Position numbers and translations under genes: made by a program. Positions 33,878 through 42,345 of a DNA stretch of 55,185 nucleotides are shown here, in pieces. The notes beneath the pieces are model-generated. The model saw only the letters and a list, made by a program, of their open reading frames with translations. It made no database searches and was not told the origin of the DNA. The stretch's first letter is position 1; every line of letters starts with the position of its first letter. The stretch is taken from contig JAUNCZ010000016.1 of the NCBI GenBank assembly GCA_030526405.1, positions 1 through 55,185 of the forward strand, given 5' to 3'. Source of the stretch: Lachnospiraceae bacterium. Lineage in GTDB: Bacteria; Bacillota; Clostridia; Lachnospirales; Lachnospiraceae.

Positions 33878-33994
33878 AATTAATTAAAATCTCCTTTTCC
33901 GTCCCCGAATGGAAGGGACTTTTTTGGTCCTGAGGTTCAGATGAAAGAAACCTCATAGCGTTATTATCATACCATGATAAATAAGTAAAAACAA
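33878..33994 (-). promoter_or_regulatory. metG promoter and structured leader
   Basis: -35 TTGTTT (33994-33989), 17-bp spacer, -10 TATGAT (33971-33966). The ~80-nt leader has a GAGGTT...AACCTC stem, then GGACC...GTCC which competes with GTCCC...GGGGAC. It has no T-box motif. Whether this is an attenuator or simple mRNA hairpins cannot be told. On the plus strand the GTCCC hairpin is followed by six T. Confidence 0.5.
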
Positions 33995-34117
33995 TATTAG
34001 GAATGTTACAAAATTGACCATTGTTCATTTTTTTATTTTCAATATATTCCGTTCTGTATTCATTTCTATATAGTTCCATTTCCCCACCGAATCCTTCCCG
34101 GAAATTCTCATCTCTAA

Positions 34118-34136
34118 AATAATTTTGATAATTATT
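34118..34136 (+). promoter_or_regulatory. Possible PerR/Fur operator upstream of perR
   Basis: AATAATT-TTGAT-AATTATT, a 7-5-7 palindrome, lies just upstream of the perR promoter and resembles Fur/PerR boxes in composition, though the spacing is not canonical (7-1-7). Autoregulation is the expected design. Confidence 0.35.
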
Positions 34137-34146
34137 ACTATTTTTA

Positions 34147-34175
34147 TTGACAGACGCATTTTCCTGTGGTATTGT
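34147..34175 (+). promoter_or_regulatory. Promoter of perR
   Basis: Consensus -35 TTGACA (34147-34152), 17-bp spacer, -10 TATTGT (34170-34175). Confidence 0.7.
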
Positions 34176-34219
34176 AATTTCAGACAGAAGATTGAACATT
34201 CTGAGAGGGGCGAAAGGAG

Positions 34220-34624
34220 ATGCCGGTGCAAAGAAAATTCAGCCGACAGAGAGAATCCATTAAGCGAAACCTGCTGGAGAGAAGGGATCACCCCACCGCA
34301 GATATGGTTTTCGCAGATATCCGTAAGGAGTACCCAAATGTCAGTCTTGGCACAGTCTACAGAAACCTGTCATTGTTTGCCGATCTGGGTGAGATCAGAA
34401 AGCTTCCATCCGCCAACGGTGCAGACCACTTTGACGGAAATATGGTTCCCCATCATCACTTCGTCTGCAGCGTATGCGGCGAGATTCAGGATCTGTTTCT
34501 TTCAGATGCAGTATCCAGAGATGTGGAAAGGGAGGCTGCTGATAAGATCAGCGGTACGATCACAGACTGTTCGATGACATTTTCGGGAATTTGTGACAAC
34601 TGTTCCCATGAACATATGTCTTGA
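34220..34624 (+). CDS. perR: Fur-family peroxide-type regulator (PerR-like)
   Basis: 134 residues. Winged-helix repressor of the Fur family. The recognition helix region is VSLGTVYRNL (42-51), the structural zinc pairs C83-C86 and C125-C128 are present, and the regulatory-metal ligand region contains HHH at 78-80 and D72 (DHFDGN). PerR senses peroxide by metal-catalysed His oxidation. The next genes are rubrerythrin and Hrb, classical peroxide/oxygen-defence genes, which supports PerR over Fur or Zur. Specificity is still inference. Confidence 0.85.
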   Translation: MPVQRKFSRQRESIKRNLLERRDHPTADMVFADIRKEYPNVSLGTVYRNLSLFADLGEIRKLPSANGADHFDGNMVPHHHFVCSVCGEIQDLFLSDAVSRDVEREAADKISGTITDCSMTFSGICDNCSHEHMS

Positions 34625-34731
34625 CTATAAGGATTTCTTCTGTCAGAGAAATTTAAAAAAAGAGTAAAGAAACCAAAGAGAACAACCTGTTCGAAAAGAA
34701 CGATTTTATTTAAAGAAAGGAAATAAAAACT

Positions 34732-35325
34732 ATGAAAAAATTCGTATGTAAAGTTTGTGGCTACATCTATGAGGGCGAGGCAGTTCCTGCAGATTTCAAA
34801 TGTCCAGTATGTAACGCTTCTGCAAAAGCATTTAACGAGGTTCAGGGAGAGCTTACTCTGGCAGCTGAGCATGAGTACGGCATCTACGAGAAAACTGTAA
34901 AAAATAACGATGACATCTCTGCAGAGGACAAAGCATTCATCTTCGAGCAGCTGAAAGCTAACTTCACAGGTGAGTGTGCTGAGGTTGGAATGTACCTGTG
35001 CATGGCTCGTATCGCTCATCGTGAGGGATATCCAGAGATCGGTCTGTACTGGGAGAAAGCAGCTTACGAAGAGGCTGAGCATGCAGCTAAATTCGCTGAG
35101 CTCCTGGGAGAGGATCTTGAGCCTAACATGAAAGCTACAACAAAAGACAACCTGGCATGGAGAGTTGACTGCGAGTTCGGTGCAACAGCTGGAAAATTCG
35201 AGCTGGCTAAATGTGCTAAGAAGAATGGTCTGGATGCAATCCATGACACAGTTCACGAGATGGCTCGCGACGAGGCTCGCCACGGAAAAGCTCTGAAAGG
35301 TCTTCTTGAGAGATACTTCGGCTAA
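34732..35325 (+). CDS. Reverse rubrerythrin
   Basis: 197 residues. Rubredoxin domain first (C6, C9, C24, C27), then a ferritin-like diiron domain from about residue 55 with EEAEHAAK and DEARHGKA as iron ligands. The domain order (rubredoxin N-terminal) defines the reverse rubrerythrin of Clostridia, an NADH-peroxidase component reducing H2O2 and O2. The coding sequence uses near-uniform preferred codons, as in strongly expressed genes, and has an AAAGGAAAT-type site. A terminator follows. Confidence 0.95.
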   Translation: MKKFVCKVCGYIYEGEAVPADFKCPVCNASAKAFNEVQGELTLAAEHEYGIYEKTVKNNDDISAEDKAFIFEQLKANFTGECAEVGMYLCMARIAHREGYPEIGLYWEKAAYEEAEHAAKFAELLGEDLEPNMKATTKDNLAWRVDCEFGATAGKFELAKCAKKNGLDAIHDTVHEMARDEARHGKALKGLLERYFG

Positions 35326-35359
35326 TTTAAGTGTACGATTAAACCTTACTATAACAAAA

Positions 35360-35389
35360 GAGGGAACCATGCAAATGGTTCTCTTTTTT
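35360..35389 (+). terminator. Intrinsic terminator after rubrerythrin
   Basis: GGAACCAT and ATGGTTC pair around GCAA, followed by six T. It separates rubrerythrin from the Hrb gene. Confidence 0.85.
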
Positions 35390-35433
35390 GATATCACACA
35401 GAATCATCTCGCTCCGGAAAGGAGGGTTTTCCC

Positions 35434-36048
35434 ATGAATAAGAAAGCAATGTACAAGTTATCCTATGGTCTGTATCTTCTCACCTGCAATAAAGCCGGAA
35501 AAGATTTTGGCTGTGTTATCAACACCTGCATCCAGGTTGCCAATGATCCCAATCTGATCTCAATCTCCGTGATCAATAAAAATCATACAGCAGAGATCCT
35601 TAAGGAGACAGATACCTTCAATATATCTGTTTTATCTGAGAGTGCTCCCTTCTGGCTGTATCAGCATTTCGGAATGAAATCCGGCAGAGATGTGGATAAA
35701 TTTCAGGGCTACTCCAATGCAGCCCGCTCCGGAAACGGTCTTCTGTACCTCACCGTCCATGCCAACGCCTACTTAAGCGCCGAAATTCTTGACAGAAAAG
35801 ATCTGGGCAGTCACACCCTGATCATCGCCCGGGTTACAGACGGAGATGTTCTGAATAATACCCCTTCCGCCACCTACGCCTACTATCAGGACCAGGTAAA
35901 GTCAAAGCCTGCAGCTCCAAAGCCAGAGGATAAAAAGGCATGGGTATGCTCTGTCTGCGGTTATATTTATGAGGGCGAAGAGGTTCCGGAGGATTTCATC
36001 TGTCCTCTTTGTAAGCATGGAAAAGAGGATTTTGTTCTGCGGGAGTAA
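35434..36048 (+). CDS. Flavin reductase-rubredoxin fusion (Hrb type)
   Basis: 204 residues. Flavoredoxin/flavin reductase-like FMN domain (about 1-155), a Pro/Lys linker, and a C-terminal rubredoxin (C172, C175, C190, C193). This is the high-molecular-weight rubredoxin layout of Moorella Hrb, which passes electrons from NAD(P)H to flavodiiron or rubrerythrin-type terminal reductases. Its position after reverse rubrerythrin fits an O2/H2O2 reduction chain. GGAAAGGAGG precedes the ATG. Confidence 0.9.
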   Translation: MNKKAMYKLSYGLYLLTCNKAGKDFGCVINTCIQVANDPNLISISVINKNHTAEILKETDTFNISVLSESAPFWLYQHFGMKSGRDVDKFQGYSNAARSGNGLLYLTVHANAYLSAEILDRKDLGSHTLIIARVTDGDVLNNTPSATYAYYQDQVKSKPAAPKPEDKKAWVCSVCGYIYEGEEVPEDFICPLCKHGKEDFVLRE

Positions 36049-36073
36049 TCCTGTCTCTATAACGTCCCATGAT

Positions 36074-36119
36074 AAAAATCAAAAGAACCGGAAGCAAAGG
36101 CTTCCGGTTCTCTCCTTTT
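36074..36119. terminator. Bidirectional terminator between hrb and the second HPr gene
   Basis: Perfect 11-bp stem GAACCGGAAGC / GCTTCCGGTTC with a four-base loop; U-rich tails on both strands (TCTCCTTTTC rightwards, TTTTGATTTTT leftwards). It serves two converging transcripts. Confidence 0.9.
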
Positions 36120-36130
36120 CAAGATTTTTA

Positions 36131-36388
36131 TTATCTGACACCTGAAAGAAACTCACAGATTCTGTCCATAGCGGTTCTTTCATCCTTGCCATCTGTGGTG
36201 ATTTCTACTTCCTCACCATTGCCTACATCCAGAGTCATCATTCCCAGCAGGCTCTTGGCATTCACCCAGCGACTGCCCTTCTGAATCTGAACTTCACAGT
36301 TGCACTGACTTGCGATCTGTACGAGATTTGCGATCGGTCTCATCTCAAGACCATTCTCCATACAGACCTTGATATTCTTCTTCATCAT
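36131..36388 (-). CDS. Second HPr-family protein without His15
   Basis: 85 residues (84 if ATG 36385, which is better spaced from AAGGA, is used). In HPr numbering the active-site region is GLEMRP, so Glu replaces His15, and Ser46 is kept in NAKSLLGMMTLDV. Like the crh gene at 86-337 it cannot carry PTS phosphate. Compared with that paralogue it has extra cysteines (C9, C29, C31) and a different C-terminus. Stand-alone gene with its own terminator. Function unknown; a Ser46-phospho-regulator role is a guess from conservation. Confidence 0.85.
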   Translation of the reverse strand: MMKKNIKVCMENGLEMRPIANLVQIASQCNCEVQIQKGSRWVNAKSLLGMMTLDVGNGEEVEITTDGKDERTAMDRICEFLSGVR

Positions 36389-36571
36389 TTTCCTTAAACC
36401 AACCTCAAAAGTTTTTTACTTTGCTGAAGACTCCAACTCATATTCCACATAACCTCAGCATCCAGTTTTCAACTATACCTTTTAAGGTAAGGAAAGTCAA
36501 TACAGTGGCCCGTTTCCACAGGGAAAACCTTTCTGTCACGAATTGCTCTGTTTTGGTAAAACTGCACAAAA

Positions 36572-36964
36572 TCAGAAACGGATCACCACAGGGGCCTCTG
36601 TAAAGGCACAGATGGTAGCCTCTGCGTCCTTAAAATACAACACTTCTGTATTGTCATCCTCCGGAGAATACATATTCTTCAGGTTTGGATAGGCATCCAG
36701 CATGTGGGTCTTTGCCTCAATGCGATCATCGCGAACCAGTGTACCGGCCACACGGATCCACTTCTCTCCGTCAAAAGCGCTCAGTTCAACCTTCGGATTG
36801 GCCTGAATCTGTTTTGACACCTCTTTTACTTTTCCGGTCTGAATATACAGCTTATCCTCAAACAGATCAATGGTGCCAAAGGGACGGACACGGGGCTGAT
36901 CCCCCTCCACAGTTGCAAGATAATAGGTTCCGCATTTTTTCAGAAAATCATATACTCTCTGCAT
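36572..36964 (-). CDS. Pyridoxamine-5'-phosphate-oxidase-like flavin protein
   Basis: 130 residues. Split-barrel FMN-binding fold: KKCGTYYLATVEGDQPRVRP near the start is the typical first beta-strand with PRVRPFG. This small family is often called pyridoxamine oxidase-like but does not make PLP; members act as F420/FMN reductases or unknown. Single gene, with a GGAGGAATT site. Confidence 0.85.
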   Translation of the reverse strand: MQRVYDFLKKCGTYYLATVEGDQPRVRPFGTIDLFEDKLYIQTGKVKEVSKQIQANPKVELSAFDGEKWIRVAGTLVRDDRIEAKTHMLDAYPNLKNMYSPEDDNTEVLYFKDAEATICAFTEAPVVIRF

Positions 36965-37069
36965 GGTAATTCCTCCTGTTCTTTTCTGACTCTTTTGCTC
37001 TTATTCTAGCAAACAGACAGGGAATGATGCAAGGAAGAACCGGTGTCTCCTGCCGATGCCGCCTTCTCT

Positions 37070-37939
37070 CTACAGTCTTCGGAAGCGCTCTGCCCGGAAG
37101 CGTTTTCCCTGCTCCACCTCTCCTAAATAGGACAGCATAGCGGGGATATCTCTGTTGAGATTTCCCTTCAGGATAATGTAGTTGGAGGCATGATTGGCCC
37201 GGAACACGGTTCCCTCTGAATCCACATGCTCCAGGAAGAGACGCATCTCCTCCACAATATCCTCCGGTTGAAGCAGCTCAAATTCACCCTTTCTGATGGG
37301 TTCAAGGATCTCAGCGGGCTCCTCCAGCATCAGGGTGAGAAAGCCCAGATACTCCGGTTTGATGGCTGAAACCAGCTCGGCAGACCGAATGGCATGCTCA
37401 TCCCTTCTGGCTCTTCCGCCCAGACCTGAGATCAGGGTGAGAGAAAGGGCAATACCTGCCTCCTTCAGCTTCTTTGATGCCTGAATCAGCTCTTCACAGG
37501 TAACATCCTTTCTTACCGCCTTCAGGATCTCCGGATCTCCGGATTCTGCTCCCATATAGACCATATCCAGACCCTTTGCCTTCAGCTCCTTCAGCTCCTC
37601 CACTGATTTTCGCAGTACATCCTTTGCAGTGGCATAGGATGTAACCCTCTCAACCCTTGAGAATTTCTCCTGAATGTGATCCAGGATAGCGGTCAGCTTT
37701 TCATTGGACAGCACCAGAGCATCACCGTCTGCCAGAAAGATGCGCAGAGGCATGTTTCCATAATACCCGGCCATCTCATCCAGATCACGGAAAATGTCCT
37801 TCATCTTTCTGACTCTGAACTGCTTTTCCTTGTACATGGTACAGAATGTGCATTTGTTGTGGGCGCAGCCGATGGTTACCTGAATGATCAGGCTGTGGGC
37901 CTCACTGGGGGGTCTGTATACCATTCCTTCGTATTCCAT
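37070..37939 (-). CDS. Radical SAM protein with a CX4CX2C cluster motif
   Basis: About 289 residues. The cluster motif is C25-AHNK-C30-TF-C33, i.e. CX4CX2C rather than the canonical CX3CX2C. The remainder of the radical SAM barrel follows (FLADGDALVLS, VYMGAESGD). Belongs to a family common in Clostridia, with no product known to me. The ATG at 37939 follows AAGGAATCACTCC; a start at 37987 is possible. Confidence 0.85.
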   Translation of the reverse strand: MEYEGMVYRPPSEAHSLIIQVTIGCAHNKCTFCTMYKEKQFRVRKMKDIFRDLDEMAGYYGNMPLRIFLADGDALVLSNEKLTAILDHIQEKFSRVERVTSYATAKDVLRKSVEELKELKAKGLDMVYMGAESGDPEILKAVRKDVTCEELIQASKKLKEAGIALSLTLISGLGGRARRDEHAIRSAELVSAIKPEYLGFLTLMLEEPAEILEPIRKGEFELLQPEDIVEEMRLFLEHVDSEGTVFRANHASNYIILKGNLNRDIPAMLSYLGEVEQGKRFRAERFRRL

Positions 37940-38008
37940 AGGAGTGATTCCTTTCCATGATTCTATCATTCTAAGATTTCGATACAACCTGTATCTGTTT
38001 TATTCTAT

Positions 38009-38102
38009 GCTTTTCTTCTCTGTTTTCAGCAGGCATCTTTAGTTTTCCCTGCTTTTCTTCTCCCTTTTGGCAGGCAGTTCTTTTTCCCTGCTCTTCTGCT
38101 GT
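38009..38102. repeat. Imperfect tandem repeat between dusB and the radical SAM gene
   Basis: About 2.3 copies of a purine-rich unit (minus strand) with periods of 42 and 39 bp. Each full unit carries a GCAGG...CCTGC hairpin. No frame is evident. It fills most of the 166-bp gap; on the plus strand one hairpin is followed by TTTTCTTC. Confidence 0.5.
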
Positions 38103-38105
38103 TTA

Positions 38106-39086
38106 TCAGGATTCCAGAAATCTGGTGCTGATCAGCTCCACCAGCTCCTCATAGCTGTTCACCTCATTCACTGCTCTTCGAAGCTGAGCGGAATGGGGGA
38201 ATCCGGCGGTATACCAGGCCACATGCTTGCGCATCTCCCGGATACCTGTGTACTCTCCCTTGTACTCCAGAAGAAGTCTTGCATGACGAAGGAGCATCTC
38301 CGCAGTTTCCTCCTTTGTGGGAGGTGGAAGCATTTCTCCCGTTTCCAGATACTGCTTCACCCGGGAAAAGATCCAGGGATTTCCCTCGCAGCCTCTTCCG
38401 ATCATGACGCCATCCACCCCTGTGGTCTCAAACATGCGCACTGCATCCTCCGGAGAGGTGATATCACCGTTTCCGATCACAGGCACAGATACCGCCTCCT
38501 TTACCTGACGGATAATCTCCCAGTCCGCTTTTCCGGAATAATACTGCTCTCTGGTTCTGCCATGCACCGCGATGGCTGCTGCACCTGCGTCCTCCATCAT
38601 CTTTGCCACTTCCACTGCATTGACGGAATCCTCTGTGAAGCCCTTTCTGATCTTTACGGTCATGGGCTTTTGGATACGCTTTGTCACAGCCCGGACAATC
38701 TCTGCTGCCAGAGCCGGATTTTTCATCAGCGCAGATCCCTCCCCGTTATTAACAACCTTTGGTACAGGACAGCCCATATTAAAGTCCAGAATATCAAAGG
38801 GCAGCTCCTGGATCATCTCAGCTGCCTCCGCCACCACCTCCGGCTCAGAGCCGAACAGCTGCAGAGATACCGGATTCTCCCCGGGATGGATAGTCATCAG
38901 GGCCTGGGTATTCTTATTGTTGTAGGTGATGGCCTTGGCGCTAACCATCTCCATGCAGAGAAGTCCTGCTCCCTGCTCCCTGCAGAGCAGGCGGAAAGGC
39001 AGATCTGTAACGCCGGCCATAGGTGCCAGCACCACCGGCGTGGATATCTCCACATTTCCGATTTTTAAAGGTTTCGTTTTATTCAC
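38106..39086 (-). CDS. dusB: tRNA-dihydrouridine synthase DusB
   Basis: 326 residues. FMN TIM barrel with VVLAPMAGVTDLPFR at the start, catalytic Cys in LDFNMGCPVPKVVNNGEGSA, VKIRKGF, AVHGRTREQYYSG and GNGDITSPEDA, the NifR3/DusB type. Reduces uridines at D-loop sites of tRNA. Runs in the argF-birA-DUF6145-dusB group. Confidence 0.95.
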   Translation of the reverse strand: MNKTKPLKIGNVEISTPVVLAPMAGVTDLPFRLLCREQGAGLLCMEMVSAKAITYNNKNTQALMTIHPGENPVSLQLFGSEPEVVAEAAEMIQELPFDILDFNMGCPVPKVVNNGEGSALMKNPALAAEIVRAVTKRIQKPMTVKIRKGFTEDSVNAVEVAKMMEDAGAAAIAVHGRTREQYYSGKADWEIIRQVKEAVSVPVIGNGDITSPEDAVRMFETTGVDGVMIGRGCEGNPWIFSRVKQYLETGEMLPPPTKEETAEMLLRHARLLLEYKGEYTGIREMRKHVAWYTAGFPHSAQLRRAVNEVNSYEELVELISTRFLES

Positions 39087-39105
39087 AGAATGTCCTCCGG
39101 ATTAT

Positions 39106-39462
39106 TTATTCTTCCACCGGAAGCAGCTCATCCTCCGGTGCGTCCATTCCCAGGAAAAATACCTGATAGAACAGTTCAAGGGAACGGAACAGCTCTCGCT
39201 TCTCCTCCTGCAGCTTCTTGATGCGCAGCGCTCCGCCGATGTCATCGTACATGGCATCTGCCTCCAGTGCCTCTGTTCTCAGCTCCAGATTTCCCATCTC
39301 ATCGTATTCCACGGTGAAAATGCCGCCGATCTCCTCTGCATACATTACACACATGATCTGCAGTTCATCCTGGATCTGCTGGGGCAGAGTCTGAAAATCA
39401 GGATTCAGATAATACTTTTTCTCGTAGGCATTTGCCCCGCATAAAACAGTGTTCTCTTCCAT
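39106..39462 (-). CDS. DUF6145-type protein
   Basis: 118 residues, acidic. Starts EENTVLCGANAYEKKYYLNP; homologues sit next to birA or dus genes in Lachnospiraceae. I recall this as DUF6145; no function known. Ends 20 bp before the dusB start. Confidence 0.7.
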   Translation of the reverse strand: MEENTVLCGANAYEKKYYLNPDFQTLPQQIQDELQIMCVMYAEEIGGIFTVEYDEMGNLELRTEALEADAMYDDIGGALRIKKLQEEKRELFRSLELFYQVFFLGMDAPEDELLPVEE

Positions 39463-39527
39463 ATGTTTACCTCGTTGCTTTCTTCTTGCTTATCCCTGTC
39501 TGCCTGCTTCTGGAACCCTTCCAGAAT

Positions 39528-40343
39528 TCAGACATATCCGTAGATTCCCCGGACAGACACCTCTCCGGCGTAAACTGCCTCTGTTTCACCATTGTCCATT
39601 CGCTGTACCAGCAGTTCGCCCAGCTCATTGATTCCCAGGGAAAGACCCTCATATTCTCCCTTGGGATCCAGCACCCGGACCTGCTGCCCTCTGTTTACCA
39701 GCAGCTCCTCGTACTCTGTTTTCAGAGTGCCTGCAATGGTGCAGCTCTCTCTGAACAGTCTGTAATTTCTGTAAAATGCCTTCAGCACCTCTGCTGTCAC
39801 AGCCTCGCGGCTCACGCCCTCTCCCAGCTCCAGCTTCAGTGAGGTGGCAATCTCAGCGATCTCCGGAGGAAATGCTTCCATATTGCAGTTGATGCCGATT
39901 CCGATGATCACATGCTCCACCTTTGCATCTGTCTCTGTGAGGATTCCGCAAAGTTTTTTTCCCCGGATCACCACATCGTTTGGCCACTTGATCCCCACTT
40001 CCAGGCCAGTGGCTGCCTTCATTCCCTGGGCTGCGGACAGACCCATGATCAGGGTCAGCATGGAGATTCTCTCTGCCGGAATATCCGGGCGCAGAAGAAG
40101 ACTCATGGACACAGAAGTGCCCTCCGGAGATTTCCAGACTCTTCCCCGGCGTCCCTTGCCGGCACTCTGGTGATCTGCCAGATACACGCTTCCGTCCTCC
40201 GCTCCCTTTGCCGCCTCTCTTTTGGCCCAGTCGTTGGTGGAATCAATGGATTCTGCCCAGAAAAGAGCGCAGCCGACTCCCTCTCGGATAAGCCGGCTGC
40301 GAATCATCTCAGAATCCAACAGAATTCTGTTTGTCTCTATCAT
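39528..40343 (-). CDS. birA: Biotin--[acetyl-CoA-carboxylase] ligase without HTH
   Basis: 271 residues. Attaches biotin to carboxyl carrier proteins. The biotinyl-AMP loop is [16 protein letters not shown], with [18 protein letters not shown] and the C-terminal SH3-like domain. The N-terminal DNA-binding domain found in bifunctional BirA is missing, so it should not be a repressor. The ATG overlaps the argF stop (ATGA). Confidence 0.92.
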   Translation of the reverse strand: MIETNRILLDSEMIRSRLIREGVGCALFWAESIDSTNDWAKREAAKGAEDGSVYLADHQSAGKGRRGRVWKSPEGTSVSMSLLLRPDIPAERISMLTLIMGLSAAQGMKAATGLEVGIKWPNDVVIRGKKLCGILTETDAKVEHVIIGIGINCNMEAFPPEIAEIATSLKLELGEGVSREAVTAEVLKAFYRNYRLFRESCTIAGTLKTEYEELLVNRGQQVRVLDPKGEYEGLSLGINELGELLVQRMDNGETEAVYAGEVSVRGIYGYV

Positions 40344-41335
40344 ACTGCTCCTAATGTTGCTGCCATAACAGCCTTGATGGTGTGCATACGGTTTTCTGCC
40401 TCTTCAAATACTCTGGACTGAGGAGACTCGAATACCTCATCTGTTACTTCCATATCAGTGATTCCGAATTTCTCGAAGATCTTCTTGCCGATTCCTGTGT
40501 TCAGATCATGGAATGCAGGCAGGCAGTGCAGGAAGATGGCAGATGGTTTTGCATTGGCCATTACTGCAGAGGTAACCTTATAAGGAGTCAGATCGTTGAT
40601 GCGCTCCTCCCATACCTCGTCCGGCTCACCCATGGATACCCATACATCTGTATAGATAACATCTGCGTCCTTTGTACCAGCCACCACATTGGAGGTCAGT
40701 GTAATGGTTGCACCGCTCTCCTTTGCATACTCCTCACACTGAGCCACCAGCTCCGGTGATGGGAAATATTTCTCCGGTGCACAGGCTACAAAATGCAGAC
40801 CCAGCTTTGCACAGGCTACCATCAGGGAATTACCCATGTTGTAGCGGGCATCTCCCATGTATACCAGACGCAGACCCTTCAGCTCACCCAGCTGCTCACG
40901 GATGGTCAGCATATCAGCCAGCATCTGTGTAGGATGATACTCATTGGTAAGACCGTTCCACACCGGAACCTTGGAATACTTCGCCAGCTCCTCCACGATC
41001 TCCTGGCCGTAACCACGGTACTCAATTCCGTCAAACATGGAAGCAAGCACTCTTGCAGTGTCTGCAATGCTCTCCTTCTTTCCGATCTGGGATCCGGATG
41101 GATCCAGATAGGTGGAGCCCATTCCCAGATCATGGGCTGCGATCTCAAAAGAGCAACGTGTTCTTGTACTTGTTTTCTCGAAGATCAGAGCAACATTCTT
41201 TCCACGCAGTGTGTCCACTGGAACTCCTCTCTTCTTCTTATCCTTTAAGTCAGCGGCGAGATCCAGCATATAGGTGATCTCTTCCGGTGTAAAATCCTTT
41301 AATGTGAGAAAATCTCTTCCTTTTAAGTTAACCAT
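40340..41335 (-). CDS. argF: Ornithine carbamoyltransferase
   Basis: 331 residues. Makes citrulline from ornithine and carbamoyl phosphate in arginine synthesis. STRTR of the carbamoyl-phosphate site at 56-60, the SMG loop region ([13 protein letters not shown]) for ornithine, and HCLPAFHD near the C-terminus are all present. ATG 41335 has GAGGGG nine bases upstream; the longer frame to 41446 overlaps the leader. An ArgR-box-like site overlaps the promoter. Confidence 0.96.
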   Translation of the reverse strand: MVNLKGRDFLTLKDFTPEEITYMLDLAADLKDKKKRGVPVDTLRGKNVALIFEKTSTRTRCSFEIAAHDLGMGSTYLDPSGSQIGKKESIADTARVLASMFDGIEYRGYGQEIVEELAKYSKVPVWNGLTNEYHPTQMLADMLTIREQLGELKGLRLVYMGDARYNMGNSLMVACAKLGLHFVACAPEKYFPSPELVAQCEEYAKESGATITLTSNVVAGTKDADVIYTDVWVSMGEPDEVWEERINDLTPYKVTSAVMANAKPSAIFLHCLPAFHDLNTGIGKKIFEKFGITDMEVTDEVFESPQSRVFEEAENRMHTIKAVMAATLGAV

Positions 41336-41385
41336 TTCTTTTACCCCTCTGTTTGTTCCTGTAATAGGATTTACTGTAAAAAGAA

Positions 41386-41413
41386 CCATCTGCTTCCCTT
41401 GGGAAACAGATGG
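41386..41413 (-). other. 5' hairpin of the argF leader
   Basis: CCATCTG...CAGATGG with an inner TTCCC...GGGAA stem, followed by TTCTTTTT. The predicted transcription start falls in the hairpin's first bases, so it would sit at the very 5' end of the mRNA. Either a terminator/attenuator or an mRNA-stabilising hairpin. Confidence 0.5.
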
Positions 41414-41417
41414 CATA

Positions 41418-41447
41418 ATCATACAATACAAATGCATAAAATGCAAG
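41418..41447 (-). promoter_or_regulatory. argF promoter with ArgR-box-like site
   Basis: -35 TTGCAT (41446-41441), 17-bp spacer, -10 TATGAT (41423-41418). The plus-strand sequence AATGCATAAAATGCAAG at 41431-41447 overlaps it and is close to the Bacillus ArgR/AhrC box, one base short. Confidence 0.55.
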
Positions 41448-41469
41448 GATTGGAGGCCACTTGCAGCTC

Positions 41470-42312
41470 TTACTTTATGGTTTTATAGCTCATAACGATC
41501 CTGTTAAAGCGGTTTTTATCCTCCACTCTTGAGATGGTCATATGCACCAGCTCCGGCACATGCTTCTCATTGTATCTGGTAAAGGGTACCGTGTAGGACT
41601 GCTCTCCCATGATCCGCTCCCGGATCCTCTCCGGTTTGGTCTCGTAGAGATAATGGTCGTACTCCTCAGGTACCACATACATATCTGCAAACTCCTGAAT
41701 GGCGATCTCATAATCCATAGCCTGATTAAAGGCATAGCGCATCTTTCTGGATACGCCGTTGTTCAGAGAATAGGGAATCATCTCATGGGTCTCAAAATCC
41801 ACCAGATAGATGGAATTATAATCCCGTCCCAGACCGCTGATGATCTCTGCCTTTCTTCTGTCCTCCTGCATTCGTATGGTATTTTCTGTTGTATCATAAA
41901 CGAATACAGTATAGATCTTTCCGAACTGCTTTGTCTCTGTCTGGCGTCCGTAATGCTGCACCCAGCGAAGTTCTCCCTGCTTTGTACGGATCCTGTACTC
42001 AATGGGCTCCGGCTTGGTTCTCTTTTCCCTGTTCAGGATAGCGATTCTCCGCTCCGCCCCGTCATAATCCTCCTCCACAGGCATCCGCTTAAAGGACTTG
42101 CCTGTCAGTTCCAGAAAATCCTCCAGATCATCACAGCCGAACAGCTTTACCAGATCAGAATTTGCAAACAGGATCTCACGATATCCGGATGCACAATAGA
42201 CAAAAAAACCGCCCGGTACAAGTTCAGACATCTGTGCCAGAAGTGGCAGATTTTCCTCTGTCAATTCAAGTTTTTCTCTTGTGAAAATAGTATCCATGTC
42301 TGACATTCCCAT
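41470..42312 (-). CDS. PAS-domain protein without an output domain
   Basis: 280 residues. A PAS fold at about 20-150 ([21 protein letters not shown]...[12 protein letters not shown]) and a second, less clear alpha/beta part to the C-terminus. No kinase, GGDEF, EAL or DNA-binding domain is visible. Sits between argF and addA. Function unknown; perhaps a partner for a separate output protein. Confidence 0.75.
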   Translation of the reverse strand: MGMSDMDTIFTREKLELTEENLPLLAQMSELVPGGFFVYCASGYREILFANSDLVKLFGCDDLEDFLELTGKSFKRMPVEEDYDGAERRIAILNREKRTKPEPIEYRIRTKQGELRWVQHYGRQTETKQFGKIYTVFVYDTTENTIRMQEDRRKAEIISGLGRDYNSIYLVDFETHEMIPYSLNNGVSRKMRYAFNQAMDYEIAIQEFADMYVVPEEYDHYLYETKPERIRERIMGEQSYTVPFTRYNEKHVPELVHMTISRVEDKNRFNRIVMSYKTIK

Positions 42313-42345
42313 TCCTCCGCACTCATATTTTTGAGAATATACACT

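Noticed and set aside
33819..34199. Minus-strand frame of 126 codons over the metG/perR intergenic region
   Set aside because: It covers the metG start, two promoters and AT-rich operators, and its sequence is low-complexity Asn/Lys-rich.
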